Positions 4,926 through 5,402 of a stretch of 5,402 nt of DNA are shown here, in pieces. The position numbers were made by a program, and so were the translations under genes. Below the pieces are notes generated by a model. The model was not told the origin of the DNA. It did no database searches and saw nothing but the letters and a program-made list of their open reading frames with translations. The stretch is from Sphingomonas bacterium (GTDB lineage Bacteria; Pseudomonadota; Alphaproteobacteria; Sphingomonadales; Sphingomonadaceae): assembly GCA_026785645.1 (NCBI GenBank), contig JAJAZM010000052.1, positions 1-5,402 on the forward strand, given 5' to 3'. Within the stretch, counting starts at the first letter, position 1. Each line of letters starts with the position of its first letter.

Positions 4926-5402
4926 TCATCGCGCCATTATAACTGCCGCCACCGCCCGGTCCCAGCGTCGCAGACGACAGGCGCGGTCGTCCGCCTTCAT
5001 CGCGGGCGCAAACATTTCGCTCGACCCGCGCATAGCCGCCGCTGCCCCCTCCAACGTCGCGTACAGCCCTGCCCCAACAGCCGCAAGCATCGCCGCACCA
5101 AGCGCGCTGCTCTCGACATTGGCCGGCCGCTCGACCGCGATCCCGAGGACATCGGCGAGGTCCTGGGCGAGCAAGTCATGGGCCGCCATCCCGCCATCGA
5201 TCCTGAGCCGCGACCAATGCACCCCGTCGGCGGCGAAGGCGCGCTGCAGTTCGGCAGACTGGTTGGCAACCGCTTCGAACGCCGCCCGGACGATATGCCC
5301 GCGACCCGAGCCCAGCGTCAGCCCGAGGATCGTCCCGTGCGCCTCCGGCCGCCAGTGCGGCGCGCCCAATCCGGCGAACCCCGGCACGACCTGCACCCCG
5401 CC
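4926..5402 (-). CDS. glpK: FGGY-family carbohydrate kinase, probably glycerol kinase, C-terminal part (5' end outside window)
   Basis: Glycerol kinase phosphorylates glycerol with ATP to glycerol 3-phosphate. The minus-strand frame is open to the right edge; 158 C-terminal residues are visible, about a third of a typical 500-residue kinase. A GTG at 5394-5396 is an internal Val codon, not the start, since family sequence continues beyond it. VVPGFAGLGAPHW (fragment residues 5-17) is the typical GlpK Pro-x-Phe-x-Gly-Leu-x-Ala-Pro-x-Trp segment. LRIDGGMAAHDLLAQDLADV (66-85) is the FGGY Asp-Gly-Gly nucleotide-binding region, and SALGAAMLA (99-107) matches the conserved Thr/Ser-Ala-Leu-Gly-Ala-Ala motif. 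The usual Asn after DGGxxx is His here, so another polyol or sugar substrate remains possible. The TGA stop (4926-4928) directly abuts the CCA of tRNA-Phe on the opposite strand. Confidence 0.8.
   Translation of the reverse strand, partial: GGVQVVPGFAGLGAPHWRPEAHGTILGLTLGSGRGHIVRAAFEAVANQSAELQRAFAADGVHWSRLRIDGGMAAHDLLAQDLADVLGIAVERPANVESSALGAAMLAAVGAGLYATLEGAAAAMRGSSEMFAPAMKADDRACRLRRWDRAVAAVIMAR

Noticed and set aside
4973..4991. GACGAC/GTCGTC hairpin in the kinase 3' region as a terminator for tRNA-Phe
   Set aside because: It has a 6-bp stem and 7-base loop but no following T run, and the bases are coding sequence on the other strand.

Overview
This window comes from a high-GC bacterial chromosome, most likely an alphaproteobacterium of the sphingomonad type (Sphingomonas or a close relative). 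That placement is an inference. It rests on GC-rich third codon positions, on the gene order thiL, hppA, infA, maf, short RNase E/G, yacG, tRNA-Phe, and on the protein features themselves: a proton pyrophosphatase of the K+-independent subtype, an IF-1 with a Gly/Pro tail, and a very short RNase E/G. Nothing here looks mobile or foreign. I see no insertion sequence, integrase, CRISPR array or long repeat.

Layout. Positions 1-534 hold the 3' part of thiL (thiamine-monophosphate kinase). A possible 29-residue single-helix membrane protein overlaps its last ~90 bases in another frame (434-523). After about 100 noncoding bases comes hppA (637-2742), a complete membrane proton-pumping pyrophosphatase. 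A 162-base gap (2743-2904) with several hairpins, a run of seven T and a run of seven C precedes infA (translation initiation factor IF-1). From infA onward the plus strand is tightly packed. The infA stop and maf start share one base, maf and the RNase gene overlap by 8 bases with a TTG start, and the RNase gene and yacG overlap by 17 bases. tRNA-Phe(GAA) begins 40 bases after yacG. On the minus strand a glycerol-kinase-like FGGY gene, cut by the right edge, ends exactly one base after the encoded CCA of the tRNA.

How the genes fit together. The plus-strand cluster is housekeeping: translation start (IF-1), nucleotide pool cleaning (Maf), RNA cleavage (RNase E/G family), gyrase modulation (YacG) and a tRNA. 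The overlaps imply co-transcription and translational coupling, and the tRNA may be cut from the same transcript. The pyrophosphatase recovers energy from pyrophosphate, which Maf and tRNA charging produce, but a real functional link to the neighbours is not shown.

I do not see a convincing undescribed system. The items most worth a second look are the small membrane ORF at the end of thiL, the zero-gap convergence of tRNA-Phe and the kinase gene, the minimal RNase E/G without its Zn-link, and the structured leader in front of infA.
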